A stretch of 64,000 bases of DNA from Streptomyces griseoruber (GTDB lineage Bacteria; Actinomycetota; Actinomycetes; Streptomycetales; Streptomycetaceae), in assembly GCF_001514205.1 (NCBI RefSeq), contig NZ_KQ948782.1:1-64000 (forward strand). Reading direction: 5' to 3'. Every line of letters starts with the position of its first letter. The stretch's first letter is position 1. The notes beneath the pieces were generated by a model, which had not been told where the DNA came from, searched no databases, and saw only the letters and a program-made list of their open reading frames with translations. The position numbers and the translations under genes were made by a program. This document shows positions 10,138 to 17,924 of this stretch, one piece after another.

Positions 10138-10914
10138 CTACGCGTTGGGGTCGAAGGTGATCCCCGACGGCTTCGCCGACGTCAGATGGGCCGTGAAGTT
10201 GGCGTCCTTGAGGCCGAAGTTGGCGCTGCCGAAGTCGTACGCGCTCAGCTTGTCGCGCAGGCCCGACGGGTAGCCGTTCCAGCCGACCAGCGGCGGGTAC
10301 TGCCAGGTGTGCTTGTCGTTCTCCGGCGGCTCGTCGTTGGAGTTGCCCAGCCGGAAGCAGTGCGTGCTGATGCCGTCCTTGTGGTAGACGATCTTCGCGT
10401 GCGTGCCCTCGAAGCGCACCTCGGACACCGGGTGCACGGTGAACGAGCCGTGGTTGGACGTCGACACGTACTGGATGGCGCCGTTCTGCACCCAGACCAC
10501 GACGTGCTCCCAGTCGTGCCGGTGTCCGCCGATGCTGCTGCCCGCGAGGGCCTGGTCCTTCTCGAAGTACAGGCCGTACATGTACGCGCACCAGCCGTTG
10601 TTGCACTTGTAGCGCGAGTAGCTGTTGGTGTTGTCCAGGTCGGACGCGTCATGGCAGTCGCCGCTGAGCGAACCGGTCGGCTTCAGCCCGCCGTTGATGG
10701 TGCCGTCCGGGCCGATGGCCGGGGTGGAGTAGCAGCCGTCCGTGTCGTAGTCGAACGCGGGCTGGTACGTCAGTTCGGCCGCCTCGGCGTTCTGCGGCAG
10801 CGCCGCGGGGGGAGCCGCGAAGGCGACCGAGGGGACGGCGAGCACCAGTGCGGCGGCACCGGTGAGTCCGGTGAGCCACCTCCTGCCGTGGGCCTTGAAC
10901 GTAGATGACGACAC
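10138..10914 (-). CDS. secreted NPP1/NLP necrosis-inducing-like protein
   Basis: A 258-residue secreted protein. A signal peptide (RRWLTGLTGAAALVLAVPSVAFA) precedes the mature chain. The hallmark heptapeptide GHRHDWE is present in SIGGHRHDWEHVVVWV, as are the conserved CYSTPAIGPDG and WCAYMYGLYFEKDQ blocks. These identify the Nep1-like (NLP) family, in which the His/Asp/Glu cluster binds divalent metal and members bind plant glycosyl-inositol-phosphorylceramides. GTG 10914 follows GAGGAGG. The next gene in the same direction is hemC, over 100 bases on, so it is probably monocistronic. Whether it is cytolytic or has another surface role cannot be told. Confidence 0.88.
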   Translation of the reverse strand: MSSSTFKAHGRRWLTGLTGAAALVLAVPSVAFAAPPAALPQNAEAAELTYQPAFDYDTDGCYSTPAIGPDGTINGGLKPTGSLSGDCHDASDLDNTNSYSRYKCNNGWCAYMYGLYFEKDQALAGSSIGGHRHDWEHVVVWVQNGAIQYVSTSNHGSFTVHPVSEVRFEGTHAKIVYHKDGISTHCFRLGNSNDEPPENDKHTWQYPPLVGWNGYPSGLRDKLSAYDFGSANFGLKDANFTAHLTSAKPSGITFDPNA

Positions 10915-11069
10915 TGCGTCCTCCTCGGGGATCCGGGCGCAGCCGAACGGCTGTGGGGAAGGGGGGAGTTGAAGGAAGCTCAGCTTCCACGGTTTTCCCT
11001 CCCAAGCCAAGGGGTCGCAGGCGTATCAGTGGTGAAGCACAGCCCAACAGTTGGCCATTCGGTGCCGTG

Positions 11070-12053
11070 TCAGGCGGAGTTGTCCGGAAGGTCGGCCGCC
11101 GACTCCTCGGGGGTGAGGTCGGTGCGCAGCCGCAGCCAGGAGGGCTGGCGCAGCAGCCCGGCCCTCGTCCGGGTGCTGTAGCGGACCTCGCCCACCAGCC
11201 GGGGCGCCACCCAATGAGCGCCGGGAGCCGGGGGAACGGGGTCGAAGGGGCACACCTCGGCGACCTCGGCCCGCAGCAGCGCGGCGAGTTCGGTGCGCTC
11301 GGCCTCGCTCCAGCCGGTGCCCACACTGCCGACGTACCGCAGGGCACCCGTGCCGCTCCGCTGTCCGACGAGGACCGCCCCGGGCAGCCCGGTCAGCCGT
11401 CCCTTCCCCGGCGACCAGCCGCCGACCAGCACATCGGCGGTACGCATGTTGCGGATCTTGATCCAGGCCCGGGAGCGCACCCCGGGCTCGTACACCGAGT
11501 CCAGCCGCTTGCAGACGAGACCCTCCAGACCGTGGACGCGGGTCGCCTCCAGGGCCTCGCGCCCGTGCCCGACGAGCGCGCTCGGCGTCGACCAGAACGG
11601 CCCCTCCAGGCCGAGCGCCTCCAGCCGCGCCCTGCGCCGCGCGTAGGGCATCCGCAGCAGCGGGTCCCCGCCGAGGTGCATCACGTCGAACAGCACCAGG
11701 TGCACCGGAACCGCGGCCGCCATCCGCGCCGCCCTGCCCGGCGCCCGCACCAGCCCCATCCGGGACTGGAGCAGCTGGAAGTCGGCCCGGCCCTGTGCGT
11801 CCGGCGCCAGCACCTCCCCGTCCAGCACGGCGGCCGTCGCCCCCAGCGCCGCGCCCAGCGGCCGCAGCTCCGGATAGGCCCCGGTGATGTCCTCGCCCGA
11901 CCGGGCCCGCAGCCGGAGCGTCCCGTCCCCGGGGAGGTACAGCACGGCCCGCTGCCCGTCCTGTTTGGTCTCGTAGGCCCAGCGTGCGTCCTGGGCGACC
12001 GGCGGCAGCCCGCCGGGCGTGGCGAGCATGGGTGGGATGAGAGGGAGCGTCAC
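11070..12053 (-). CDS. ATP-dependent DNA ligase (LigC/LigD-ligase type)
   Basis: A 327-residue stand-alone ATP-dependent DNA ligase. The adenylation lysine lies in YETKQDGQRAVLY (KxDG). Motifs DGEVLAP, LVLFDVMHLGG, EGLVCKR and AWIKIRN follow, then a C-terminal OB fold (VLVGQRSGTGALRYVGSVGT). It lacks the polymerase and nuclease domains of full LigD, so it resembles the separate ligase-domain proteins used in end joining and repair in actinobacteria. GTG 12053 (VTLPLIPPMLATPG) fits relatives; no clear ribosome site is seen. Confidence 0.85.
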   Translation of the reverse strand: MTLPLIPPMLATPGGLPPVAQDARWAYETKQDGQRAVLYLPGDGTLRLRARSGEDITGAYPELRPLGAALGATAAVLDGEVLAPDAQGRADFQLLQSRMGLVRAPGRAARMAAAVPVHLVLFDVMHLGGDPLLRMPYARRRARLEALGLEGPFWSTPSALVGHGREALEATRVHGLEGLVCKRLDSVYEPGVRSRAWIKIRNMRTADVLVGGWSPGKGRLTGLPGAVLVGQRSGTGALRYVGSVGTGWSEAERTELAALLRAEVAEVCPFDPVPPAPGAHWVAPRLVGEVRYSTRTRAGLLRQPSWLRLRTDLTPEESAADLPDNSA

Positions 12054-12120
12054 GGGTGAGGTGTCGACCCCCGCGCCCCGCGGCACGCGCCCGGGGCGGC
12101 GGTTTCCCCCCAACGGCGGC

Positions 12121-12564
12121 TCAGTCGCCCGAACAGCCGAAGACGCCGAGGTGGCTCGGCCGGTCGCCGGTGTAGAGCAGGACGTACCGGCCGGTCCAGC
12201 GCACCGCGGACTCCGCGCTCAGCGCGGGCCCGGAGTCGTACACCTCCCGGAACAGCTCCGGCGTGGGTCTGTGGCTGCCGAAGTGGTGTCTCACCCGGTC
12301 CGCGGCGAGCGGCCGCAGGGTGTTGCAGTCCTCGACGGCGTCTTCGTCCGGCGGTGCGCAGGTGGCGACGACATGCAGGATGTCGAGGATCGAGTGCGTC
12401 CCCTCCTCGCTCATGAACTCCGCGTCCGCCCAGAGCTCCTCCAGGCTCGCGTAGGTGCCGTCGGCGCCGTACTCCCGTGCGAACTCCTCGGTGTGCAGTG
12501 CCCTCAGGGTTTCCTCGACGCCGCCTGTGTACGGAGTGACGTAGTCCCAGCAACTCGCGCCCAT
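12121..12564 (-). CDS. conserved hypothetical protein
   Basis: A 147-residue protein beginning MGASCWDYVTPYTGGVEET after a GAGGGGGG ribosome site. I recognise it only as a conserved actinobacterial hypothetical. It has blocks EEGTHSILDILHVVATCAPP and VRWTGRYVLLYTGDRPSHLG, no signal and no membrane segment. An upstream ATG at 12627 would add 21 residues with poor coding character. No functional clue comes from neighbours. Confidence 0.65.
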   Translation of the reverse strand: MGASCWDYVTPYTGGVEETLRALHTEEFAREYGADGTYASLEELWADAEFMSEEGTHSILDILHVVATCAPPDEDAVEDCNTLRPLAADRVRHHFGSHRPTPELFREVYDSGPALSAESAVRWTGRYVLLYTGDRPSHLGVFGCSGD

Positions 12565-12695
12565 GGCGCCCCCCTCGCGATCCGTGAACCGTCCCGTGAT
12601 CGCCAAGGTAGGGCAGGGCACTGACATTGATGCTGATACTCAGGTCCCGGTGGCCGTGGCTCGGGCACTGACTGACGTCCAACGGGCCCCGGCCG

Positions 12696-12743
12696 TCAGC
12701 TCTCCGCGCCCGCCGGGGGCGGGGCCTGGACCAGGCCAGTCAT
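12696..12743 (-). pseudogene. collapsed response-regulator gene
   Basis: An ATG overlaps the stop of the kinase relic (ATGA), as in kinase-regulator operons, and opens a 15-residue frame MTGLVQAPPPAGAES. The start resembles the first residues of NarL-type regulators (often APPPxRVLLVDD), but the rest is absent. I infer an internal deletion that removed almost all of a response regulator. Confidence 0.35.
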
Positions 12744-12898
12744 GGGGTCCGTTCTCGGGGTACCGGGGTGTCGGGGTACAGGGGGAGCCGGGTGGTGACC
12801 TGGAAACCGCCCTCGGGGCGGTGCCCGGCCTGGAGCGCGCCGCCCACCGAACGGGCCCGCTCGCGCATGCCGGCCAGCAGGTGAGCATCGGGTTCTCC
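12740..12898 (-). pseudogene. histidine kinase C-terminal relic
   Basis: In one frame this reads DAHLLAGMRERARSVGGALQ, then AGHRPEGGFQVTTRLPLYP and a stop. GMRERA...GGxLxAGxRPxGGFxVxxxLP is the standard C-terminal G2-box region of NarL-family sensor kinases. Nothing upstream in the frame resembles the rest of a kinase. The remnant and the collapsed regulator beside it mark a lost two-component pair next to the intact kinase at 12990. Confidence 0.6.
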
Positions 12899-12989
12899 GG
12901 TCGGGCTGGTCCCAGGGTGGGCGGTGCCCGTCGCGGCCGACGGGCGGGGGAGCGGTCGGACAGGGGCCGCCTCCCCACCGTGGGGCCGC

Positions 12990-14141
12990 TCACCACACGC
13001 ACGGCAGCTCCACGTCCACCACCGTCGGCCCGCCCACCGGGCTGGCGACCCGTACCGTCCCGTCGAGCGCGGCCACCCGGCGCCGCATCCCCAGCAGGCC
13101 CGAGCCCGCGCTCTCGTCGGCGCCCCCGCACCCCTCGTCCCGCACCCGCACGTTCAGCCCGGTCCGGGAGCGGGTCAGCACCACCTCGGCCTGCTCGGAC
13201 CCGCTGTACTTGGCCGCGTTGGTGAGCGCCTCCGCGATCACGAAGTACGCGGCCGCCTCCACCGCGGCGGGCGCCCGTACCTCCTCCGGGAGCCCGTCGG
13301 CGCGGACGTCCACCCGCAGCCCGCTCGCCGCCGCGAGGGCCCGTACGGCCCCCACCAGCCCCCGGTCGGTGAGGATCGGCGGATGGATGGCGCGCACCAC
13401 GTGCCGCAGTTCGGTCAGCGCCTCCTCGGCCTGGTCCTGCGCGTCGGCGAGCAGCCTGCGCGCGGCGTCGGGGTCGGCGCCGTACGCCCGCTGGGCCAGC
13501 CCGATCCGCATCGACAGGGCGACCAGGCGGGCCTGGGCGCCGTCGTGCAGGTCCCGTTCGATGCGCCGCAGCTCGGCGCCGTGCGCGGCCACCGCGTCCG
13601 CCCGGGTCGTGGTGAGGTGCTCGACCCGCCGGGCCAGCATTGCCTTGGGCGAGGGCCGCAGCAGCGCCGCCGACCAGGCCGCCTCGACGTCGGCCAGCCG
13701 GACGATCAGCGGCAGGACGAGCGCCGGGCGGCCCAGCAGCCCGCTCCACACCCCGTCGACGACCAGTCCGAGCGCCCACAGCGGCAGCATCAGCACGGTC
13801 AGCCAGGGATAGGCGTAGTGCGCGGCCATCCAGCGCGCGTCGGTGAGGGTGCCGGGGTCGCGCACGGCGGTGCGCACCCGCTGCCGCACCGGACCGGTGA
13901 GCGGTGTGTACGCCTCGGGGATCTCCCGGCCGGTCCAGGAGGCCGTGAGCCGTCGCTTGGCCCCGGCGATCCGGCGGACCAGCAGCACGGTCTCGGGCAG
14001 CAGCCAGATCCCGACCACGGACAGCGCGCCGGTCGCGGTGATCAGCAGGACCGTGACGAAGATGTACGACCCGAAGGCCACGGCGGCGGTCAGAAGCAGG
14101 TGGACCGAGGCCCGCGCCGCCTGTCGCAGGGTCGCGCGCAT
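12990..14141 (-). CDS. sensor histidine kinase (NarL-type HisKA_3), orphan
   Basis: A 383-residue membrane sensor kinase. Four helices are visible: LLTAAVAFGSYIFVTVLLI, ALSVVGIWLLPETVLLV, WLTVLMLPLWALGLVVDG and ALVLPLIVRLADVE. The HisKA_3 dimerisation motif is RRIERDLHDGAQARLV, with the phospho-accepting His. ATP-binding motifs follow: ALTNAAKYS (N box), VRDEGCGGAD and GSGLLGMRRRVAALDG. The protein belongs to the two-helix-hairpin (sensor) class. No response regulator is adjacent; the only trace is the collapsed gene at 12696. Its partner must be elsewhere or lost. Confidence 0.88.
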   Translation of the reverse strand: MRATLRQAARASVHLLLTAAVAFGSYIFVTVLLITATGALSVVGIWLLPETVLLVRRIAGAKRRLTASWTGREIPEAYTPLTGPVRQRVRTAVRDPGTLTDARWMAAHYAYPWLTVLMLPLWALGLVVDGVWSGLLGRPALVLPLIVRLADVEAAWSAALLRPSPKAMLARRVEHLTTTRADAVAAHGAELRRIERDLHDGAQARLVALSMRIGLAQRAYGADPDAARRLLADAQDQAEEALTELRHVVRAIHPPILTDRGLVGAVRALAAASGLRVDVRADGLPEEVRAPAAVEAAAYFVIAEALTNAAKYSGSEQAEVVLTRSRTGLNVRVRDEGCGGADESAGSGLLGMRRRVAALDGTVRVASPVGGPTVVDVELPCVW

Positions 14142-14188
14142 GAAGTGCCGTTCCTGTCGTGGGGAGGGGCGGGGAGGAGGGGCGACGG

Positions 14189-14229
14189 GGCCGTGGCCGC
14201 CGGGCCGGGGAGGTCCGGCGGCCACGGCC
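14189..14229 (-). terminator. terminator after alcohol dehydrogenase
   Basis: A 15-bp perfect stem (14189-14203 / 14215-14229) with an 11-base loop, immediately beyond the dehydrogenase stop and before the kinase gene on the same strand. Confidence 0.65.
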
Positions 14230-14236
14230 GTGAGGC

Positions 14237-15280
14237 TCAGTCGTCCAGCGTGACGACGACCTTCTCCGCCGCGCCCGGCGTCAGCGTCAGCTCGAAGGCC
14301 CGGTCGGCCTCCGAGAACGGGACACGGTGGCTGATCAGCCGGGCGAACCGCTCCCGGTGCTCGACCAGCTCGGGCGTCACCTCGAAGATCTCGGTCGGGT
14401 AGCCCTGGGAGGCGATCAGGGTCAGCTCGCTGCGGAGCATGCCGCCCAGGTCGATCTCGGAGCCCTTCTTGTGGACCGCCACCATCACCAGCTTGGCACC
14501 CCACTTGGCGGAGTTCACCACGGTGTTGAACACCGCGGCCACACCCGCCGCGTCGAGGAAGACGTCCGTGCCCGGCCGGGGCTGGCCCAGGGCGTTGGCG
14601 CTCTGGCCGTGCAGCTCGGTCAGCCGCGCCGCCAGGTCCTCCTCCGCCGAGTTGACGACGGCGTCCGCACCCACGGCCAGTGCCTTCTCCAGCCGGGAGG
14701 GGATGACGTCGACGACCACCACGTGCTCCACGCCGCGCAGCTTCAGCCAGATCGCCGCGCCGAGGCCGATCGGGCCGGCGCCGAACACGACCACCTTGTC
14801 ACCGGGCCCCGCCTCGGAACGGTTGACGGCGTGCCGCGCCACGGCCATCGGCTCGTTGAGCGAGGCCACGTCGAAGGGCACGGTGTCGGGGAAGACGGCG
14901 ACGCTCCTGCCGACCTCGGCGTTCTCGATCAGCAGGAACTCGCTCATCCCGCCGTACTTCCCGCCGCAGCCGATGATGCCGGTGGGCGCGTCCTGCGGGT
15001 TGACGACCACCCGGTCGCCGATGTTCAGGCCCTCCACGTCGGATCCGAGCTCCACGATCTCACCGGCCGGCTCATGGCCGAGCGCCACCGGGACCATCTC
15101 GCCGCCCAGATGGGCGCGGGCGGGCATACCGCCCATGTGGAGGAACGTGACATCGGTGCCGCAGATGCCACAGGCACGGATCCGCACCAGGGCGTCCTTG
15201 GGGCCGGGCACGGGCCGCTCGACGTCGACGACCTCGATCTTGTCGACGCCACCGGTCCGGACGGACTTCATCGTGCTCAT
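14237..15280 (-). CDS. zinc-dependent alcohol/polyol dehydrogenase
   Basis: A 347-residue medium-chain dehydrogenase. The catalytic zinc site shows as ACGICGTDV and GHEPAGEIVELG. The nucleotide fold is VVVFGAGPIGLGAAIW followed by VVVDVIPSRLEKA, where the Asp suggests NAD(H) preference. The structural four-cysteine zinc lobe is absent; a single GCGGKYGG remains. It resembles threonine and butanediol dehydrogenases; the substrate is unknown. GAGAGAGG precedes ATG 15280. It is divergent from the tailed MarR gene, whose operator array lies 340 bases upstream, so it may be a target of that regulator. Confidence 0.85.
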   Translation of the reverse strand: MSTMKSVRTGGVDKIEVVDVERPVPGPKDALVRIRACGICGTDVTFLHMGGMPARAHLGGEMVPVALGHEPAGEIVELGSDVEGLNIGDRVVVNPQDAPTGIIGCGGKYGGMSEFLLIENAEVGRSVAVFPDTVPFDVASLNEPMAVARHAVNRSEAGPGDKVVVFGAGPIGLGAAIWLKLRGVEHVVVVDVIPSRLEKALAVGADAVVNSAEEDLAARLTELHGQSANALGQPRPGTDVFLDAAGVAAVFNTVVNSAKWGAKLVMVAVHKKGSEIDLGGMLRSELTLIASQGYPTEIFEVTPELVEHRERFARLISHRVPFSEADRAFELTLTPGAAEKVVVTLDD

Positions 15281-15617
15281 GGGGAGAACCTCTCTCAGGT
15301 GTCGCTTGTCGCTCATCGGTTATCGGTCATCGGTGGCGCACAACGGTGGTCACACGCCGAGGCGCTTCAGGACGGCGTCCGCCATGCCCTGTTCGCGCGC
15401 TCGTCGGGGTGGACGGAGGCGGCCGGGGCCGGCGGCACGCGGTTCGACCCGGCGCACTCGCCGGTCGGGCGGATCCACGCCGGTGGTGGTGTCCCCGGGC
15501 CCGGGCCGACCAGGGGGGAGTGCGTCGGCGGCCGGGCCCGGGGACCGGGCCGCTCCCCGTCCCCACGGGTGCGGCGCCGGGGGAGCCGCCTCCGCTCAAG
15601 GCGGCTCCGGTCCGGGT
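15281..15617. other. intergenic region with possible relic
   Basis: No convincing gene. On the minus strand a frame ends REQGMADAVLKRLGV and a stop at 15350-15352. It looks like the C-terminus of a real protein but cannot be extended upstream in frame. Short direct repeats of ATCGGT occur at 15316-15333. Confidence 0.3.
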
Positions 15618-15691
15618 TGCTTGAGTTAGGCAAGCACATGTGGATTACTTGAGTCAAGCAAACGGAGAGATTTACTTGAGTTAGGCAAGTA
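15618..15691. promoter_or_regulatory. three MarR-type operators and promoter
   Basis: Three related inverted repeats: TGCTTG-N7-CAAGCA (15618-15636), CTTGAGTCAAG (15648-15658) and TACTTG-N7-CAAGTA (15673-15691). The N7 spacer is AGTTAGG in both outer copies. TTGAGT within the third copy and TAAGGT 16 bases further are a plausible -35/-10 pair, so the operator overlaps the promoter. A matching site precedes the second MarR gene at 18388. Confidence 0.7.
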
Positions 15692-15710
15692 GAAAGGTAA
15701 GGTGAGATCC

Positions 15711-16919
15711 ATGTCCCCCTCACCGCCCGCCGTGGCGGCCGCCTCGCCCGCAGTGGTCGAGATCGAACGGTCCCTCACCCGCGTCGCCTATCTGAGCGTC
15801 CGCGCCCGTCAGCACGACCGGCTGGTCGCCATGGCGGGCGTACCGCTGGACCGGGCCGCCGTCGCGATGCTGCGCCGGATCGCCGAGCGCGACCCGCTGC
15901 GCCCGGGGGAGCTGGCCCAGGTGCTCGCCGTCCGGGCCTCGCACGTCACCCGCCAGGTGCAGCGGCTCCAGCAGGCCGGATACGTCACCCGGGTCCCCGA
16001 TCCCGAGGACCCCCGTGCCCGGCGGATCCGCCTCACCGCGCTCGGTGAGGACGCCGTGGCCCGGCTCGGGGAGGCGGGCGCACGCGGCATGCAGATGGCC
16101 CTCGCCGACTGGTCCCCGGCCGAACTGCGGCTGTTCGCCCGGCTGGTGCGCCGGATGGCGGATGTCCTCCTGTCGCTGTCGGAGAAGACCGACCCGACCG
16201 CCCCCACCGACCCGACCGCCCCCACCGGCCCCGCCGCCCCCACCGGCCCCGCCGCCCCTGCCGACCCCGCCGCCCGCACAGGCCCCACAGGCCCCACAGG
16301 CCCCGCCGCCCCTGCCGCCCGCACAGGCCCCACAGGCCCTGCCAGCCCTGCCGACCTGACAGGCCCGGCCGACCCTGCCGGCCTCACAGGCCTCATCGGT
16401 CTCGGCACCGGCGCTACGGGCCTCACCGGCCCCGCAGGCCTCGCCGACCCCACAGGCTCCACCAGTCTCCTCGCCAGCCCTGCCAGCCCTGCCGACCTGA
16501 CAGGCCCGGCCGACCCTGCCAGCCCCGCCGACCCCGCAGGCCCTGTTGGGCCCACAGGCCCTGCCAGCCCTACAGGCCCTGCCAGCCCCGCCGACCCCGC
16601 AGGCCCTGTTGGGCCCACAGGCCCTGCCAGCCCTACAGGCCCTGCCAGCCCCGCCGACCCCGCAGGCCCTGTTGGGCCCACAGGCCCTGCCAGCCCTACA
16701 GGCCCTGCCAGCCCCGCCGACCCCGCAGGCCCTGCTGGTCCTACAGGCCCTGCCAGCCCCGCCAGCCCCACAGGCCCTGCCAGCCCTGTCAGCCCCGCAG
16801 GCCCTGCCAGCCCTGTCAGCCCCGCAGGCCCTGCTGGTCCCACAGACCCTGCCAGCCCCATCAGCCCCATCAGCCCCATCGGCTCCGTCACTTCGCCGGG
16901 GGAAAGGTTCGGTTTCTGA
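15711..16919 (+). CDS. MarR regulator with long X-Pro-Y repeat tail
   Basis: A 402-residue protein. Residues 1 to about 156 are a complete MarR winged helix: RQHDRLVAMAGVPLDRAAVA, VLAVRASHVTRQVQRLQQAG and the wing RVPDPEDPRARRIRLTALGE. From about 157 to the end it consists of tripeptides with Pro in the middle, such as GPT GPA SPT GPA SPA DPA GPV, so it resembles collagen with Gly at only part of the first positions. The paralogue at 18388 is equally long in the MarR part but lacks the tail. The tail is encoded by 63-bp tandem repeats. Three operators precede the gene, implying autoregulation. ATG 15711 follows AAGGTGA. The stop overlaps a possible ATG of the response regulator. Confidence 0.85.
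   Translation: MSPSPPAVAAASPAVVEIERSLTRVAYLSVRARQHDRLVAMAGVPLDRAAVAMLRRIAERDPLRPGELAQVLAVRASHVTRQVQRLQQAGYVTRVPDPEDPRARRIRLTALGEDAVARLGEAGARGMQMALADWSPAELRLFARLVRRMADVLLSLSEKTDPTAPTDPTAPTGPAAPTGPAAPADPAARTGPTGPTGPAAPAARTGPTGPASPADLTGPADPAGLTGLIGLGTGATGLTGPAGLADPTGSTSLLASPASPADLTGPADPASPADPAGPVGPTGPASPTGPASPADPAGPVGPTGPASPTGPASPADPAGPVGPTGPASPTGPASPADPAGPAGPTGPASPASPTGPASPVSPAGPASPVSPAGPAGPTDPASPISPISPIGSVTSPGERFGF
16521..16709 (+). repeat. 63-bp tandem repeat, three copies plus partial
   Basis: Three identical 63-base units (16521-16583, 16584-16646, 16647-16709) and a fourth that matches for about 27 bases then diverges. Each unit keeps the frame and encodes 21 residues, that is seven X-Pro-Y tripeptides. 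Shorter degenerate repeats of the same kind fill 16190-16520 and 16737-16880. Identity between copies indicates recent duplication. Confidence 0.92.
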
Positions 16920-17041
16920 TGCGCGCACCCCGACCGTCCCGGCGTGACGACCGCCGGGCCGGTGGCCTCCGGTACTCCTCCGGCCCGGCCGACCTCCCCG
17001 GACCGTTATCCGGCCCCGGTCTCTCGCGTACGGTCTCGCCC

Positions 17042-17767
17042 GTGTCCGCCGACCCGACCGCGAAACCCTCGCTCGCCCGGGGTGCCGGGCAGCATGTGCT
17101 GATCCTGGCCGGTGAACCGGACACCGCCGAACTGCTCGCCACCACCCTGGAGTTGGCCGGCTACCGGATCGGCCTCACGGACACCGCCGCCAAGGTGCTG
17201 GCGCGGCTCGACACACACCGCTTCGATCTGCTGGTCGTCGACACCGCCCTGCCCGATCTGCCCGGCATCGCCCGCGCGGGCCGCCCGGTGATCGCCCACC
17301 GGCCGCCGGTCCTCTACCTCACCCCGTACGACTCCCTCGGCAGCCTGCTGCCCGAACTCGGCCTGGGGGAGAAGGACTACGTCACCAAGCCGTTCCGGGT
17401 GGCCGAGGTGCTGGCCCGGATGCAGGTCCTGCTGCGCGGCCCCGCCGCCCCCGGCCGGCCCGGCCACTCCCCGTGCTACGACGACCTCGTCCTGGACGAC
17501 ACCCTCTGCCGGGCCTGGCGCGGCCCCCGCGCCCTCGACCTCACCCCCGCCGAGTACCGCCTGCTCCGCCACCTCGTGCTCAACGCGCACCGGGTGCTCT
17601 CGAAGGAACAGATCGGCCGGTACGTCTGGGGCGACTTCCGCGGCGGCAACGCGATCGAGCAGCTCGTCTCCCGGCTGCGGCGCAAGGCGGACCGGGACGG
17701 GCCGCCGCTGATCCACACCCGTAGGGGTTTCGGCTACTGGCTCGGGAGGGCGGACGGCGAGGACTGA
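17042..17767 (+). CDS. OmpR-family response regulator, orphan
   Basis: A 241-residue regulator. The receiver domain has the phospho-acceptor Asp in FDLLVVDTALPDLPG and the conserved Lys in DYVTKPFRVAEVLARMQVLL. The winged-helix DNA-binding domain has LDLTPAEYRLLRHLVLNA, VLSKEQIGRYVWG and HTRRGFGYWLG. GTG 17042 is preferred: TACGGT at 17029-17034 looks like a -10 box about 8 bases upstream, giving a leaderless message. An alternative ATG at 16919 overlaps the MarR stop (TGATG) but would add 41 non-conserved residues. No sensor kinase lies nearby. Confidence 0.85.
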   Translation: MSADPTAKPSLARGAGQHVLILAGEPDTAELLATTLELAGYRIGLTDTAAKVLARLDTHRFDLLVVDTALPDLPGIARAGRPVIAHRPPVLYLTPYDSLGSLLPELGLGEKDYVTKPFRVAEVLARMQVLLRGPAAPGRPGHSPCYDDLVLDDTLCRAWRGPRALDLTPAEYRLLRHLVLNAHRVLSKEQIGRYVWGDFRGGNAIEQLVSRLRRKADRDGPPLIHTRRGFGYWLGRADGED

Positions 17768-17924
17768 CGGACCGTCGGGCAGGTGGGGGCGCCCTCACCG
17801 CACAAGGTGATCCAGGTCACGTCAGGTTTCTGTCAGGGAACTGACCGGAAGCCGTCGGCCCCCTCTGTTTGCCTGGGCCCATCGAGGACTCGACCCCCCT
17901 TCGCTCCCCCCACTGAGGAGAGCC

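Noticed and set aside
15350..15400. C-terminus of a dehydrogenase-like protein (MADAVLKRLGV)
   Set aside because: Only about 15 residues look real; too short to call a pseudogene.
15809..16891. Minus-strand collagen-like gene
   Set aside because: The Gly-X-Y pattern is forced by the plus-strand Pro codons, and the frame runs antisense through the MarR domain with no ribosome site.
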